Of a stretch of DNA of 64,000 nt, positions 1-12,100 are shown in pieces. The position numbers and the translations under genes were made by a program. How positions within the stretch are numbered: the stretch's first letter is position 1; every line of letters begins with the position of its first letter. The notes under the pieces were generated by a model that worked only from the letters and a program-made list of their open reading frames with translations, was not told where the DNA came from and did not search any database. Origin of the DNA: Desmodesmus armatus (taxonomy: Eukaryota > Chlorophyta > Chlorophyceae > Sphaeropleales > Scenedesmaceae); contig VIIQ02000006.1 of assembly GCA_007449985.2 (NCBI GenBank), forward strand, positions 186,001-250,000, read 5' to 3'.

Positions 1-3000
1 ACTTTGCTGAGGCGAATACTGAGGGCATCTCTTTCTTAGGTGGGTAGCCGCGCTGTGCTTCCTGCTCCAGCTGGTTGCGCATGTCGCAACCATCTGCAGC
101 TGACCCCTTGCACCAGCTCTTACATCACCATCGGATGACAGGCGGTCTACACTGCAGCTGAGAGTCAAAGTGCATGATTGCGCGCTGAGTGTAAGATGCC
201 TAAAGTGCCTGAAAGATTCTTAGCCTTAGCCAGTTTGAAACAAACTGGGATGTGCCTGGGATGTGCCACGAGCGCTTCTCAGCACAGCTCTGTGCAGTGC
301 TCCCACCTCTAAATCATGGACGATTACGTCTTCTGTGATGCATGCCTGGCTGCAGCAGCATGTCTGTCATGGACAAGTTGTGCTGGGCTGCAACACTTTT
401 GATATCGTAGTGTGCCACAACAGCTGCATTGCATTGTGGCGACCGAGTTGAGACTTCACCGCTTGAAACCTATGCAAGAGCTGTGCATGCATGTACATGC
501 GCTAGGAAGCCTTCCTTTGAAAGAGTGTGTCCTTCCTGCCCCTATTCCTGCAGGCTTTCCAAAAGATAAAGACTGGGTGCTGCATGGCCCGGAGAATGAC
601 AGGACGCTGGGCATGCGCAACTGGCTGGGATACAACATGGCGCGCTGGATGGGCAGATACGCCAGCAGGACGCAGTACTGTGAACTGTTCCTCAACACAG
701 TAAGCACCCTGCTTCAGAGCGGGCACATTTTCGCATGGCGCTGAAGGGGCGGCTCTCATGCATCTCCTGTAAAATTAGAGCACTTGCTGTCAGCACAGAC
801 TGCATGCAGCCAATGAAACACCACTTGCTGTGCATTGTGCCATGCGTGGGACAGGAACTTATCTTGGCCTCAGGCCAATGCATGCCAGTTTGCCTTGGCC
901 CAAGGCCAAATGGGATGCAATGCCAGAGCTTGGCAAGCTCTGATCATGAGGCTGAGGTTAGCAGCAACAGGATGGTGGAGCACTGAGCATCGTGTGTCCT
1001 TCTGTCATATGTTGTTCCTGCATTTTCCATATGCACAAGTTGTGCCCAGACCCCACATTCCATTCACTTTGACACTGGACTCTGACACGTCACACACCTT
1101 TCCCTTTTCTGCCTTGCAGGATCCTGCTGCACCTCTCTCAATGGAGCACTACCGGGGGATATACATGCTGCAAGAGAAGGTTTCAAGGGACAAAAACAGG
1201 GTCAACGTCACAAAGTTTGATGCTGCTGCTGACATGTCGGGTGAGCATTCCATCACCATAGGCATAGTCTGCTCAGCATGGTCCACCATCGTGTGAATTC
1301 AAGACCAACTCCTACCACAGCATTCGACCGCCACAGGCTGCCGGGGCATGTCACACTGTGGCAGAGTGGCATGTTCAGTAGAGGCTGGATCAAAGATGGC
1401 TTGACACTAACCAAGGTCTAGGTTACTGGAAGGGCATACTCTGACAGGCTTACGTTCAATTTCAGCGCTGGCCAGCGCTGTGAAAGCATGGGGTCAGCCC
1501 CATGGGGTCAGCCAGGTCACCCTAGTGTGACAGCTATCAGCGTTCATGCTGCGCTTGTTGGTGCTGCAGGTGGCTACCTGTTGGCCTATGAGAATGACAA
1601 TATTGAAGCCGGCGAAGCACTACTGGTTACGCGCCTGTCCAAGCTGACATTCCTAATGGAGTACCCCAAGCAAACAGATGCCATCGTCATGTGGATCCAA
1701 CAGTAAGCGACATTGAATCATGAGCCTTTGTATGTACTGTGGATTCGATCTGACTTGCGTTACTTGGCACCTGCCAGTACTAGTTGGATGGGGTACTCAA
1801 TGAGCTGCACTTTGGCTGACGATGCTGTAGGACCCGTTGATGCATGTGTGCATCCCGTCAAACCGGGCTCTCACAAGACAGCCATCCAAAGCTGAGTTGC
1901 AGGCGGCTGTGGTGCTTCAAGCTGCAGGTCACAGGGCCAGACCAACATGTCACTGTCATGTGGGTTCATGCAGGTGGATGAACGACTTTGAAGCCAACCT
2001 CCTGAGCCTCTCAGTGTCCAATGTGACAAGCTGGCTGGATGTGCCGGCCGCCATAGACTACTTCATCATCACAGAGATCTCCAAGAACCCAGGTGCGCCC
2101 ACAGGAGGTTCACGGACGCTCCTGTCGTGACGGTGGTCATCAGTGATAGCAGCTCTGCACGCCGAGCATGCGGTTGGGTGATCACCCACGTGAATGATCA
2201 GCCAGCATGTCAGCATGGGCAGTTCACTGAATGGCATTGCAAGATGTCAGGTGCATGGGGCCAGTGGTGTGCAAGTGATGCTCGTAGAAGTCAAGTCAGG
2301 CACAAGACATGTGATCCCCGCACACGTTGCCGGCCAGGGCCTCTTGCATCGTACAGAAACCGGGAGGTCTCCCTTGACAGAGATACCGGCGAGCAGTTGA
2401 CAGTCATGTGTCGCACAGTCAACTAGCATGTGTCCACCATGCGTGGCGTTGCTTCTGAAGCTTTTTCTGTGGTCATGAGTTCCCGCTTCAGATGCCACAG
2501 TGGTCAGCCTGTCAATTGACATACATGTTGGTGTCTGTGTACCTGCAGACGGCTACAGAGGTAGCATTAAGATGCACAAGGACCGTGAGGGCCCACTGGT
2601 GCTTGGACCCATCTGGGATCTCAACGAGGCCTTTGGACTTTGCTGTGGCTACCCCATCGAAGGTGACTGCCACTGTCAGCTATATATGCAGGCTATGCAG
2701 CCAAGTGGCATGCTTGCCAAGCAGTGGGGCATGGATTTGTGCAAGCCTTTTTATCTGTAGCTGTACTGTGAAAAGATACCAAGATCAAGTGTTACTGAGC
2801 CCTTGCACAGCTGATGACCGGAGTTGAGGGGCTCAGTACAAGCATTGATGGTCAGCAAGCTGCTTGATGTTCAACATCAAAGTTTGTGATGTGACCAGAA
2901 CTCGCAGCATGCTGCCTTTGCGCTAGCACCAGTGAAGGCCTGCTGCATGCTGTTGCGATGTCACATCACATCACATGTAGTACACTTTCACAGTCATCAT

Positions 3001-3947
3001 CAGCTGGTTACTCAGCCAAAACGTCCAGCTCTGCGGTGTTGTGTGTGCTGCTGGCCAGGTTATCAAGCTGGTGGCAAGAGCAACGGGACCAGTGGCGGCA
3101 GCGCCATCTCTGCTGCTGGCTGGCGCTTCAACATCTGTCAAGACCTTGGCCGCTGCAGGATTGAGCCAGCTGACGGCATCAGCCAATGGTACAGGAAGAT
3201 GTGGCAGGTGAGGGATTCTGCTAGCTGCATAGCAAGCTGCTGTTCCAACCAGCCAGGCTAGTGCCCACTAGCCCATCAGCATGCTGATGGGCTTTTGGCA
3301 ATGCCACGTTCCATCTTGCACCCCACGAAGTCACCGGTGAACACAAGTTGTTCAGGAATGGTTGGGGTTGAAGAGCGCAGGTGAGGCTCAACAGCCCATG
3401 GCAAGAGGTGGGTGCAGGACGTGACGTTGCTGACACTTGCTGTCGGGCTGCCGGCAAGACTGTCAAGCGTCGTGTTCACCCAATGCTGCTGCTGCCTTTT
3501 CCCTCTGCTGCTGTCTTGCAGGATCCCGCCTTCAGGACGGCAGCAGCAGCCCGCTGGCAGGAGCTACGCGCCCAGCCTGGCGGCGTCCTTACCGACAAAG
3601 CAGTGATTGACGAGATCTCCTCACTCAAAACCCTCCTGGGTTCAGCTCCTGGCACAGCAGGCCAGCGCAACTTCGACAAGTGGAAGGCTGCCCTCAACGT
3701 CCCCGGCTTTGGTGCTCCCTTTGCAGACTGGCCCTCCATGTTTGAGACCGAGACCAGGATGCTGACTGACTGGGTGCTTGCTAGGCTGAAGTGGCTGGAT
3801 GCTGCTTTTGCTGCCCAGGCTTCGGCTGATGCACCTGCTGATGCATACCTCATGGCCAATCATGGTGTGTCAGAGCCTGCTGTTCCTGGGCCTGCCATGG
3901 AGGGGGCAAATGGGCAGAACCTGGGGCCGGCAGTGGCAGGGAAGTGA
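1..3947 (+). CDS. CotH-like protein kinase, 5'-truncated
   Basis: The gene enters from the left edge, so its N-terminus is missing. Reading exons are <1-39, 554-699, 1120-1240, 1570-1702, 1974-2092, 2549-2662, 3059-3207 and 3522-3947 (TGA). All junctions are GT-AG and all phases match, giving about 415 visible residues. The segment KDKDWVLHGPENDRTLGMRN, followed by LNT-D and EKVSRDKNRVN, is the signature of the CotH family. CotH proteins are atypical kinases first known from Bacillus spore coats and also found in eukaryotes. Later exons carry the family's GGYLLAYEND and GPIWDLNEAFG motifs; the Asp of the latter is the likely metal-binding residue. In bacteria CotH phosphorylates coat proteins. 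A role in secreted or surface protein phosphorylation here is inference. The C-terminal tail is Ala/Pro-rich and unremarkable. Family assignment is firm; substrate and location are unknown because any signal peptide lies outside the window. Confidence 0.85.
3270..3293. repeat. Perfect 24-bp palindrome in a CotH intron
   Basis: AGCCCATCAGCA followed by TGCTGATGGGCT is self-complementary over 24 bp and is followed by TTTT. It lies in the intron 3208-3521. It would make a 12-bp stem with no loop, or act as a dimer site; function unknown. Confidence 0.8.
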
Positions 3948-4220
3948 GCTGCTTTGGTGCGGTTGTCAAGCACGCATACAAGTTGATTGTGCAGTGATGT
4001 TTTCAGACCCTTCCCTTGCATGCTTGAGGTGTACAGCCTGAGGGGCTGTGGTACCGTTATGAGAAACTCAACCTGAGAGCTGTCCAGCCTTGAAGCTGTG
4101 ATAGACAGTTCTGTCGAATGGGTTGTGTTCCACCAGCCGTTTGAGCATATCTGTTTGTTGACTCAAGCTCATAAGCATGTCCGTGGTTGGTTCTGCTGCA
4201 CCAAGCCAGGGTGGTGACTC

Positions 4221-4270
4221 GGGGGGGGGGGGGGGGGGGGGCGAGTTGATGGTGGTGGCGGGGGGGGGGG
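4221..4270. repeat. Poly-G tracts (21 G and 11 G)
   Basis: An uninterrupted G run covers 4221-4241 and a second covers 4260-4270, with GGT/GGC triplets between them. Such tracts can form G-quadruplexes, and their exact length is unreliable in sequencing. Confidence 0.9.
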
Positions 4271-4328
4271 CGTCATTGATAGGTGGGTGGTGGAGAGGGG
4301 CAGGATGGATTGAGATCTTGTACAGGCC

Positions 4329-4353
4329 TGCGCATGCGCTCGGCGCATGCGCA
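4329..4353. repeat. 11-bp perfect inverted repeat, 3-bp loop
   Basis: TGCGCATGCGC and its reverse complement GCGCATGCGCA are separated by TCG. It is intergenic, between the poly-G tracts and the pirin-like gene. Confidence 0.8.
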
Positions 4354-5047
4354 CTGCAGTTGTGGTAGTACTGCGCAATAGTGTGGATCAGTGGGGCGGT
4401 GCGTCACAGCGGCGGTGTAAAGAGTTATGTGTACTGCTGCAGGCGGCTGCACAATTGCACCACGCCACGTGGCAACATGCACCACACAAGCACCAGGCTG
4501 GGGTTGCATGACCATGCTGCACAAGCATGCAATGTACTTGAGGTGGTGTCAATGCTTTGTAAATGTGGGGGGTGCTTGATTGGGGCAAACCAGTGCTCAC
4601 ACGGTGTTGGGGTTGACAGAACTCCATGAAATGTTTCTTGATGTCACGCTGAATGGGCTACAATGGCTCTGGACAGGCCCTGGACACTGGAGGTATACCT
4701 CCATACGTTCAGGTGATCAGACCTTGCAGACATCATAGCTGCCGATGTTCACAGGTACATGAAAGGTCTTTGAAGTTGATGGTGGTGACGAGAACAGGCT
4801 GGCAAATGCATCTGGTATCCTTGCACATGCACATATGTGCACGATGCATTTCCCCGTGCAAAACGATGAAAGCGGCGACACACGCATATAGTCGCTGGCA
4901 TCTATGACTTAGAAACACAGAGCTGATGGAAATAGCCACTGTGAGCGGTCGTGCAGGGGCATGAAGGGATTACGACGTAGTGACTTGAAAGTGACAGCCG
5001 TGTTGACTGGCAGAGGAGCCCTCAAGAGCCGTCTGCTGCGGTCTCGG

Positions 5048-5053
5048 TATAAA
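5048..5053 (+). promoter_or_regulatory. Candidate TATA box of the pirin-like gene
   Basis: TATAAA lies 120 bp upstream of the chosen ATG at 5168. A TATA box normally sets transcription start 25-35 bp downstream, here about 5075-5085. That would exclude the in-frame upstream ATGs at 4961 and 5062 and supports the 5168 start. Confidence 0.5.
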
Positions 5054-5167
5054 GCCAGTGCGATGAAATACCTGCTGTACCTGTCTTTCGCTTTTTGTAC
5101 ACCTGTTCTGCTACTGCTGTCGTTGTCCTCCCGCCTGCCTAGTTCGACGATCCAGCCCACACCCACA

Positions 5168-6774
5168 ATGGCAAGCCTTACGCCTAGCATAGTTAGGAAG
5201 GTTCCAGCAGGTGCGACCCACGTAGCAAACTTGGATGACCCCCACCCCCCAAAGCGCTGCTGCTCTCCACCACCACCTCTTTGTGCTTTCTGTTGGCTCG
5301 TTCAGCCTTGCTCCAACACCCTACCAACTCACAACAACTCTCTGTGGCCGTACTTTTCTTCGTTGCAGCCTCACTTCACGTCTCCAAACCTACTTGGTGG
5401 CTCGCGAGCAGATTCCATTTCAGCTTCGCTGACTACTGGGATCCACAGCGCATGAGCTTTGGAGCGCTGCGCGTGGTGAATGACGACCTTGTGCAGCCCA
5501 GGGCTGGGTTTGGCGCCCACCCACACAGAAATGCAGAGATCTTCAGCTACGTGCTGGACGGCCGGCTGAGCCACCAGGACTCCATGGGGCATAAGGAGGC
5601 GCTGGGCAGGGGCAGTGTGCAGTATATGTCTGCCGGGACTGGAGTGACACATTCGGTGAGTAGTACTGGTGCTGATTTGTGCTGTTGGTGTCTGTCGCCC
5701 CTGCATGAAATCTTCCACGGCTTGCCTGCAGCGCTGCAGGTGCTTCAAGCGGAGTTCTGCATCACAATGCATGCCGAGGGGGTGCAATTGAGCACACCTG
5801 CATGGTGCCCTGCATACAGATTGTACAGAGAGGAGCAGCTGGCATGATTGCTGATACTGGGCTTTGTATCAGCTGCTACTTGCCTTGAAATCTGCGTCAC
5901 AACACCAATATGAAATGCTGCTGGTTGTCTGCACCTGCAGGAAATGAACGATCATGAAGAGCGCTGCCGCTTCCTGCAAGTGTGGCTCACGCCAGATCGC
6001 AAGGGCCACGCCCCACAGTACGGCAGCACAACCTACAGCATGGCTGACAGGCACAACCAGCTGCTGCACATCCTCAGTGGTGTGGGCACAGCACCAGCCT
6101 GGCAGCACATCAACAGCAGAGGCTGCATCAAGCTGCATGCAGACGCCAACGTGTTTGTGAGTGAGAATGATGCAGGAGTGAAGTATGAGTTGGAGCTGGG
6201 GCCCAGCCGGCAGGCCTACCTGGTTTGCGCTGAAGGTGAGGGACTTGTGCTGCTGTCGCTCAGGTGGCTGGCTGGGGCACACTGTGCAGTGTCAACCGCT
6301 GCTAAGAGATGCAGACAGCGTGGTGCTGGGGCTGTTTGTCAACACCTCACTGATGTTGCAGCATAATCATTATGATGCTGGTTAGGTCAGTACAGGGTAG
6401 GGCTGCGTCTTCCTGCCCAAGTGCAGTCCTGCTTGATGTCTCACAAAGTCCCCGCAATACATGCGGCATGGTGAACATGCCTTACTGTTTGTACGCTTTG
6501 CACAGTTATGCATGTAATCCACCACATGCTCTGACCCTGCCTTCATTGTCGTTTGAGCCACTGCCAAGAGGTGTAACAGCAGATGTTGACTCCAGTGCCC
6601 CCATGCTTTGTGTTGTGCCCCGCAGGGTCCATGCTTGTGAATGGTGAGGCGCTCAGCACACGGGATGCAGCCCGCATCAAGGGTGCTGATGACAGCAGCA
6701 CTCAGCTCAACTTGGAGGCAGCAGCAGACGGTGCACACTTCATGCTGATAGAGATGGCCAAGTCAGATGACTGA
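5168..6774 (+). CDS. Pirin/YhaK-type bicupin protein
   Basis: Exons 5168-5210, 5369-5655, 5941-6235 and 6626-6774 join in phase to give 257 residues, close to the usual 230-300 of YhaK-type pirins. The N-terminal cupin has FSFADYWDPQRM, then GFGAHPHRNAEI and AGTGVTHSEMN. The metal-ligand set is His65, His67, His109 and Glu111, complete by comparison with human pirin and E. coli YhaK. The second cupin runs from about residue 125 to the end. Family members bind one Fe and include redox-sensing nuclear cofactors and quercetin 2,3-dioxygenase-like enzymes; which applies here is unknown. The ATG at 5168 has a good context (CACAATGGC) and lies downstream of a TATA box. An in-frame ATG at 5062 would add a hydrophobic leader (MKYLLYLSFAFC) and is the alternative if transcription starts earlier. 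Confidence 0.88.
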
Positions 6775-9101
6775 GCCATATGGTGTGCATGGTGTGCGTG
6801 TCTTGCAGCATTGCATGCATGGCCCCTGTTGCATATTACAGCACATGGTGTATGCCGGCTGTCGGTGGAGTGCGGAATGTGGAATGGTGTGGCCAGCTCA
6901 GCTGGCGGTCAAGTTCAGTCAGGCACTGCATACACCAGGCAAAGCAGGGCCGGGCTTGTTGGTCCAAGCTTGCTCAATTGCCAGCAACTGTCTGTCGAGC
7001 ATTTGGAGGCTCTCCAACTGCAGCATGTCTGGTGTGTGTTCTTCCAGTGATGTACCAACAGGCGGACCGCCGGGGCTGAAACACTGCCCTGATCGTTGTG
7101 CAATGCAGCTCCCCTGCACAGAGTCTGCATATGTCTCCAACACTGTGAACCCTTCAAGGTTGTGACTTCTTTTGCAAGATGGAAGACAGCTGTGAAGGAT
7201 TGGCCGTGTTGTTGCTTGCCAAAGTTGAGTCTGTTGGCACTAGTGGCCTCTGGCCCTGGCCTTGTGAGGGCCCTTAATTCCTGATAGTTTGACATGTCAG
7301 TCTGCATTGTCTGACTCCTCTTGATCTACTGTAGCTACTCACGGTACACTTTACTATAGCTCAGCCCAACATTACAGATGCCAAAGTGCAACTTGAAGCT
7401 TGCGCGTATCAAGCAATCCTCGTCCAGGCCCTTCTTGTGCAACATTAGCCAGCGGCAACAACTCTGCTACAGCAGGCCGTAGGCTGCAGCTGCCACCACT
7501 GCCACACAGTGAGTGACACAACAGGCGTCCCAGGCGTCCGGCGTCCCACCGTTTCTATCTGTTCACAACACCGTTTGCAGCATGCAAACCGCTAAGGTGG
7601 ACTTCAACATCATCATATCATGAGACATGCACAAAGCATGCAAGCCAGCAAGCATGTACAGCCAGCAGGACACACCTCATGCGTCAAGCTATCCAAACAG
7701 CAGTGGTAGTACAGCGCTCAGCAACAGCACACACACGCCAGCAAACTGATGCAACAATAGCAGAAGTACAAACAGAAGCACAGCAGCCAAAGCAAACTCC
7801 CATGCCGGCACCTGCCAACCCATAACAAAGACAGGCTGGACAAGGGTGGACATTGAAATGTTGCAACCTGAACAAAGCACACCCATTGGCACACACACTT
7901 ACACATACACAAGGGGTGCCAACCAGCCGCCATCACACTGTCCCACCTTGACACCTACAGTGCCTGCTGCTAACATACACAGTCCTGGCAACACCCAGCA
8001 GAAAGCAAGCCCAGCCTGCATGCAAACAGCAGCCCACAAGAGGTGGCACCACATCGCTCCATTCTGACAACATACCAGTACACGCACCAGTACACGCACA
8101 ATGCAGGCGGCACTGCCAACCATACAACTCCTATAGCGCAGCCCAGGGCCCTATGCTATTGGTACATCATATTCGTACACGTCTCATTTCATAGCTCACG
8201 GCACAAAGCACAGCAGCAGGTTGCAAGGGCAACCTGGTGTCCTGCACAGACCCCCCTGCCCACGCAGTCCAGTGTGCACATCAAGCCACTGCCTCTAAAG
8301 GCATCTCTAGGGTGTGGAAACAACAACTTGTTGAAAAAAGAACCAAGCTAGTGTACAGCATGGCACGCACAGGGTAGGTATGCCGCTGGGGCATTGTGTG
8401 CTGGCCGTCTCAGGCAGCATTTGGAAGGCGTTTGGTACCGCTGGGCTCCTTGCCGCCCACGCTCTCGTCACTCTCACACGCGTAACTCCTGAAGCTGCCC
8501 AAAGCTGCCCTCAGTCAAACAAAAGCAGGCGAGCCAGATTGCTGGAGCTGTTCACTGCAGCAGTATGTATCCCAAAAGCAAGCCACACGCACCAGCCACA
8601 CTACAGCAGGAACCCCTACCCTGGCCCATCTCTCTGCTGGGGATTAGTGGGGCCCACACCACCAAGCACACTCCACAGCCGTCCTGTGGACCCACCTCCT
8701 AAGAGTTACACACACCAAAGACGGCGAAGCTGCCCAATTGATACAACAAGTACATTGATCCAGCCCTTGTGATACACATGTCATATGTCTTTGATGGAGA
8801 GCTTGCATGGCTGCATGCAGGCTAACCACCCAACAAAGCAACAGCCTCAGGCGCCCATCAGCGGTGCCTGGTACACTCCTAGAAGCAGGCTGCTTCCGCA
8901 GGCCTGCCCAGCGCCTGTAGGGGCACAATCTGAAGGTGCATATGGCACCAGCTCGGGCTACCTCACATGTGGAAACATGTGTTCACGAACTTCCAAGCTG
9001 CGGTACCCAGCAACTGGAGCACCCAAACACACAGCGCTCACCCCTCAAGCTGACCACACACCACACAAGGCATACAGTACACACCGCACAGCGCCAGCAC
9101 G
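6775..9101. other. Intergenic between two convergent genes
   Basis: About 2.3 kb separates the pirin-like gene (+) and the CRAL-TRIO gene (-), which converge here. I recognise no gene. It contains CA-rich stretches and a 12-bp direct repeat (CCAGTACACGCA, twice, at about 8075-8098). TTACA motifs, the reverse complement of TGTAA, at 7371-7376 and 8706-8710 could serve the minus-strand gene. Part of it is presumably 3' UTR from both sides. Confidence 0.5.
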
Positions 9102-12100
9102 TCAAGGGTAGGCTGCCTCTGCAAACACACCAGGCCCTCCCTCCCAAGGATGCTTGACTGATGACTGGTGACGACCCTCACGCAGTGCCGTCGGGGTGGT
9201 GTGACCTGCTGCTGTTGATGTGGTGGATGGTGGTGAGGAAAGCCTCACCCAAATGGGGCACCTGCACCTCACCACAGGTTGCGGCTTCAATGTCCAACAG
9301 GCGCTGGACCTGCAGCCAGCACAGCAGGCAGCACAGCAGTCAGCGCAGCAGTCACAAAGCGCAGCACTTCATGCACACACCCCTTACCACGTGAAGCACA
9401 CAAGCACCAGCCCTGTGAAGCTAGGCCAACAAGCTAAGCCCAAAGGGCTCATAAGGCCAGTTCACACAGTTGCATGTGGCTTCTGCAGTCCTTCTTGTCT
9501 TGCAAGACTGCAGTTACTGCAGTGGAACATGTCGAGCATTTGCAGCTGCTCGGTCTGCCCTGCAGCTGAGACATTACAACACCCGCGTTGCAGCAGCAAT
9601 GAGGTCTCGCAAACAAGCCAACCTGCTTCCAAGAGAGCCATTGTGTTGTGCTGCATCATGCTGCAGTGCTGTGCCCCCACCTGCTTGACCTTGGCATGGG
9701 CCTTGCTGCTGACAAAGGGGTACAGCAGGGTGACGGCCGCCTTGACCAGCATGCTGGGCTCCAGCAGGATCACGTGCTTCACATGCTTGCGGAAGGCGCG
9801 CGGCAGCGATTGGTAGGCACGCACACACCACACGCCAGGCAGCAGGCGGAACTGCGGCCCGTGGTGGAGGGCCACTATCACCAGCACATACGGACCCTGC
9901 AGGCAGAAAGCATGTGCTTGTCACAGCCATGTATTTACCACTATGCGCCCTGGTCTTTATGGGGCCATGCCTTTCACAACACCAGCATGACACCACACAT
10001 TTACAAAGCTGTGAGCAAAGCTGAAGTCGACATGCCCAAGCCCTGGCAGGCTGCACCCCAACCACCGCCCTGCCTGGCCCCTTACCCTGGTGACAACAGG
10101 TGACAGCCGCTTCAGCAGGTATGCCAGCGCAGCATCCCTGGGTGCAGAGTTGTGCCCTGCTGGTATGGCGTCTGTGTTGATGATCACCACAGGCCGGCCC
10201 TGGGAGTCGCGGCCCCCAAGGAACAGCAGCCCCCGGAAGGCCTCGTCCTCCTGCTCCTGCAGACAGCAACAGGAGCGACAGAGGGAACATGATCTCGTAT
10301 CCTGGTTCTTGGATGACTTCATCGGCCTGACCTGTGCCTGTGACTTACACACCCCATGTGCAACGCCACAGCAATCCTGAGTCTCACCCCCAAACAGGAC
10401 GCTTCTCTGCATGCATGCTCCAAGGACTGCAGAGAAAACAGCCATTGAGGCCACACCTGTAGGCTCTGGGGCAGGTCCGATGTCTTCTCCACCAGCACTG
10501 CATCGTCCAAGCTGTCCTCCAAGACCTCAGCACCACCCAGCCCTGTCACCGCTGCACCTCCCTCCACAACACCCAGCCGAGACATGCCGCTGCTGCCCAC
10601 ACCACTGCTACCAGCGGCACCCTGCGACAGGACCCCGGGCCCCTGTGCTGCCCCACTGCCGGCCTGAACGCCACCACCAGTCCAGCTGCTGTTGCTGTGC
10701 TGGCGGCCAGACCCAGGCACCCCTGGGTGCTGTGCCATGCCCAGGCGCTGCCCGACCCCCACTGCCGCCCTGCTTGCTGCTGCGGCCAGCGGCTGCTGCA
10801 CCGTGCTGCTGAACCAGTCCCCCAGCACAGCAGCACCCGCCACCCAAACGGCCGTGCAGGACCCCCAGCTGCTGCCTGACTGGGCAGCCTGTGCCTGGCC
10901 TGCTGATCCTGCTGGGGCTGTGTATGTGCCCTGTTCCACTGCTGCCCCGCGCCAGAGCGCCTGATTGCCGCAGCACTGCTGCCACCGCGCGATCCTACCG
11001 CCGCCCCCAGGACCTCACTTGGACTGGTGCGGCCACTAGGGGAGCAGTAGGAGTCGTTGAGGGCGACAACCGCTCGCTCGACGGCCTGTGCAGCAGCAGG
11101 CGGCAGCTGCTGGTGTGCCGTGAGCCAGCCTGGGTGCTGCAGCGCCTGCTGCTGCATGTGCTGCAGCTGGCTGGGGTGCATGGATGTGCTGAGGCTCAGG
11201 TCAACAAGCTCGACTGTCGCAGCATGTAGCTGCTGTTGTTAAGGTGCTGCTGCTGGTGCAGACCAGGCCCCCGGTGCTGCAGCATGGCCATGTGCTGCTG
11301 CAGGAAACCCTGCTCAGGGCTCATGGACAGCCCATCTGCAGCTGCGGCGTAGAAGCACCCATGCCCCACATCATCCTCTGCAACATTCACAACATCCCTT
11401 CCCTCCTGCTGCTCTGCCGCCGTTTCTGCAGTCTCTGCAGCCGCATCCACAGCGCCTGCAGAGACAGCTTCCTGCTGCTGTTGCTCTTGCTGTGCCGCTG
11501 CTGCTACCGCCCTCGCAGCCACTGCAGAGACCAGCAAGCCTGGCTGCTGCTGAAGCTGGAGGGGACACTCCTGCCACAGCTCCTCTTGCTGATGCAGTCG
11601 GGCATGGCAATCGGCTGCGAGCCGGCTGCTGCACATGCGGAAGCTGCACTGCTGCCGTGCTCAGCATCTGCTCCTGCTGCAGCTGTGGCTGTGTGGTCCG
11701 GCCGCTCTGCGATCCCAGCTGCCAAGCTGCTCACACTCAGTGCCAGCCCAGCTGTCAAGGGGTCATCAGACACAGCTGACGCAGCAAGCTGCTCGCTGTG
11801 CTGCGACTGCCACTGCTGCTGCTCAAAGCCAGATGCAAGCTGCTGACCAGAGGGGGCGAGCTGATGCCACCTGTGCTTGGCTCCTGCTGGTCCTGCTGGT
11901 CCTGCTGGTCGGGCTCAGGTCCATCATTGCAGGTCCCCCCCCTGATCCCTGCAGTGAGAACAACACCCACACCCACGCCTGCACCGGCAGCAGCTTCGGC
12001 AGGGCAGCAGCAGAGGCTGCCGCTGGCGGTTGCGGCAGGAAGAAGCCCCTCCTGCTGGTCATGCTGTTGCTGGATGCCTGATTGCTGGAAGCTGTGACCA

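Larger units (their letters stand above)
3948..5047. other. Intergenic: CotH 3' UTR and pirin upstream region
   Basis: There is no convincing coding sequence. It holds a TGTAA motif at 4416-4420 that could end the CotH transcript, a run of 21 G at 4221-4241, a second run of 11 G at 4260-4270, and a perfect 11-bp inverted repeat with a 3-bp loop at 4329-4353 built on GCGCATGCGC. Confidence 0.6.

Noticed and set aside
4169..4378. Minus-strand open frame with a poly-Pro stretch
   Set aside because: It results only from translating the poly-G tracts at 4221-4270 backwards.
9220..9816. 198-codon plus-strand open frame
   Set aside because: It overlaps phase-consistent CRAL-TRIO exons on the other strand and shows no motif.
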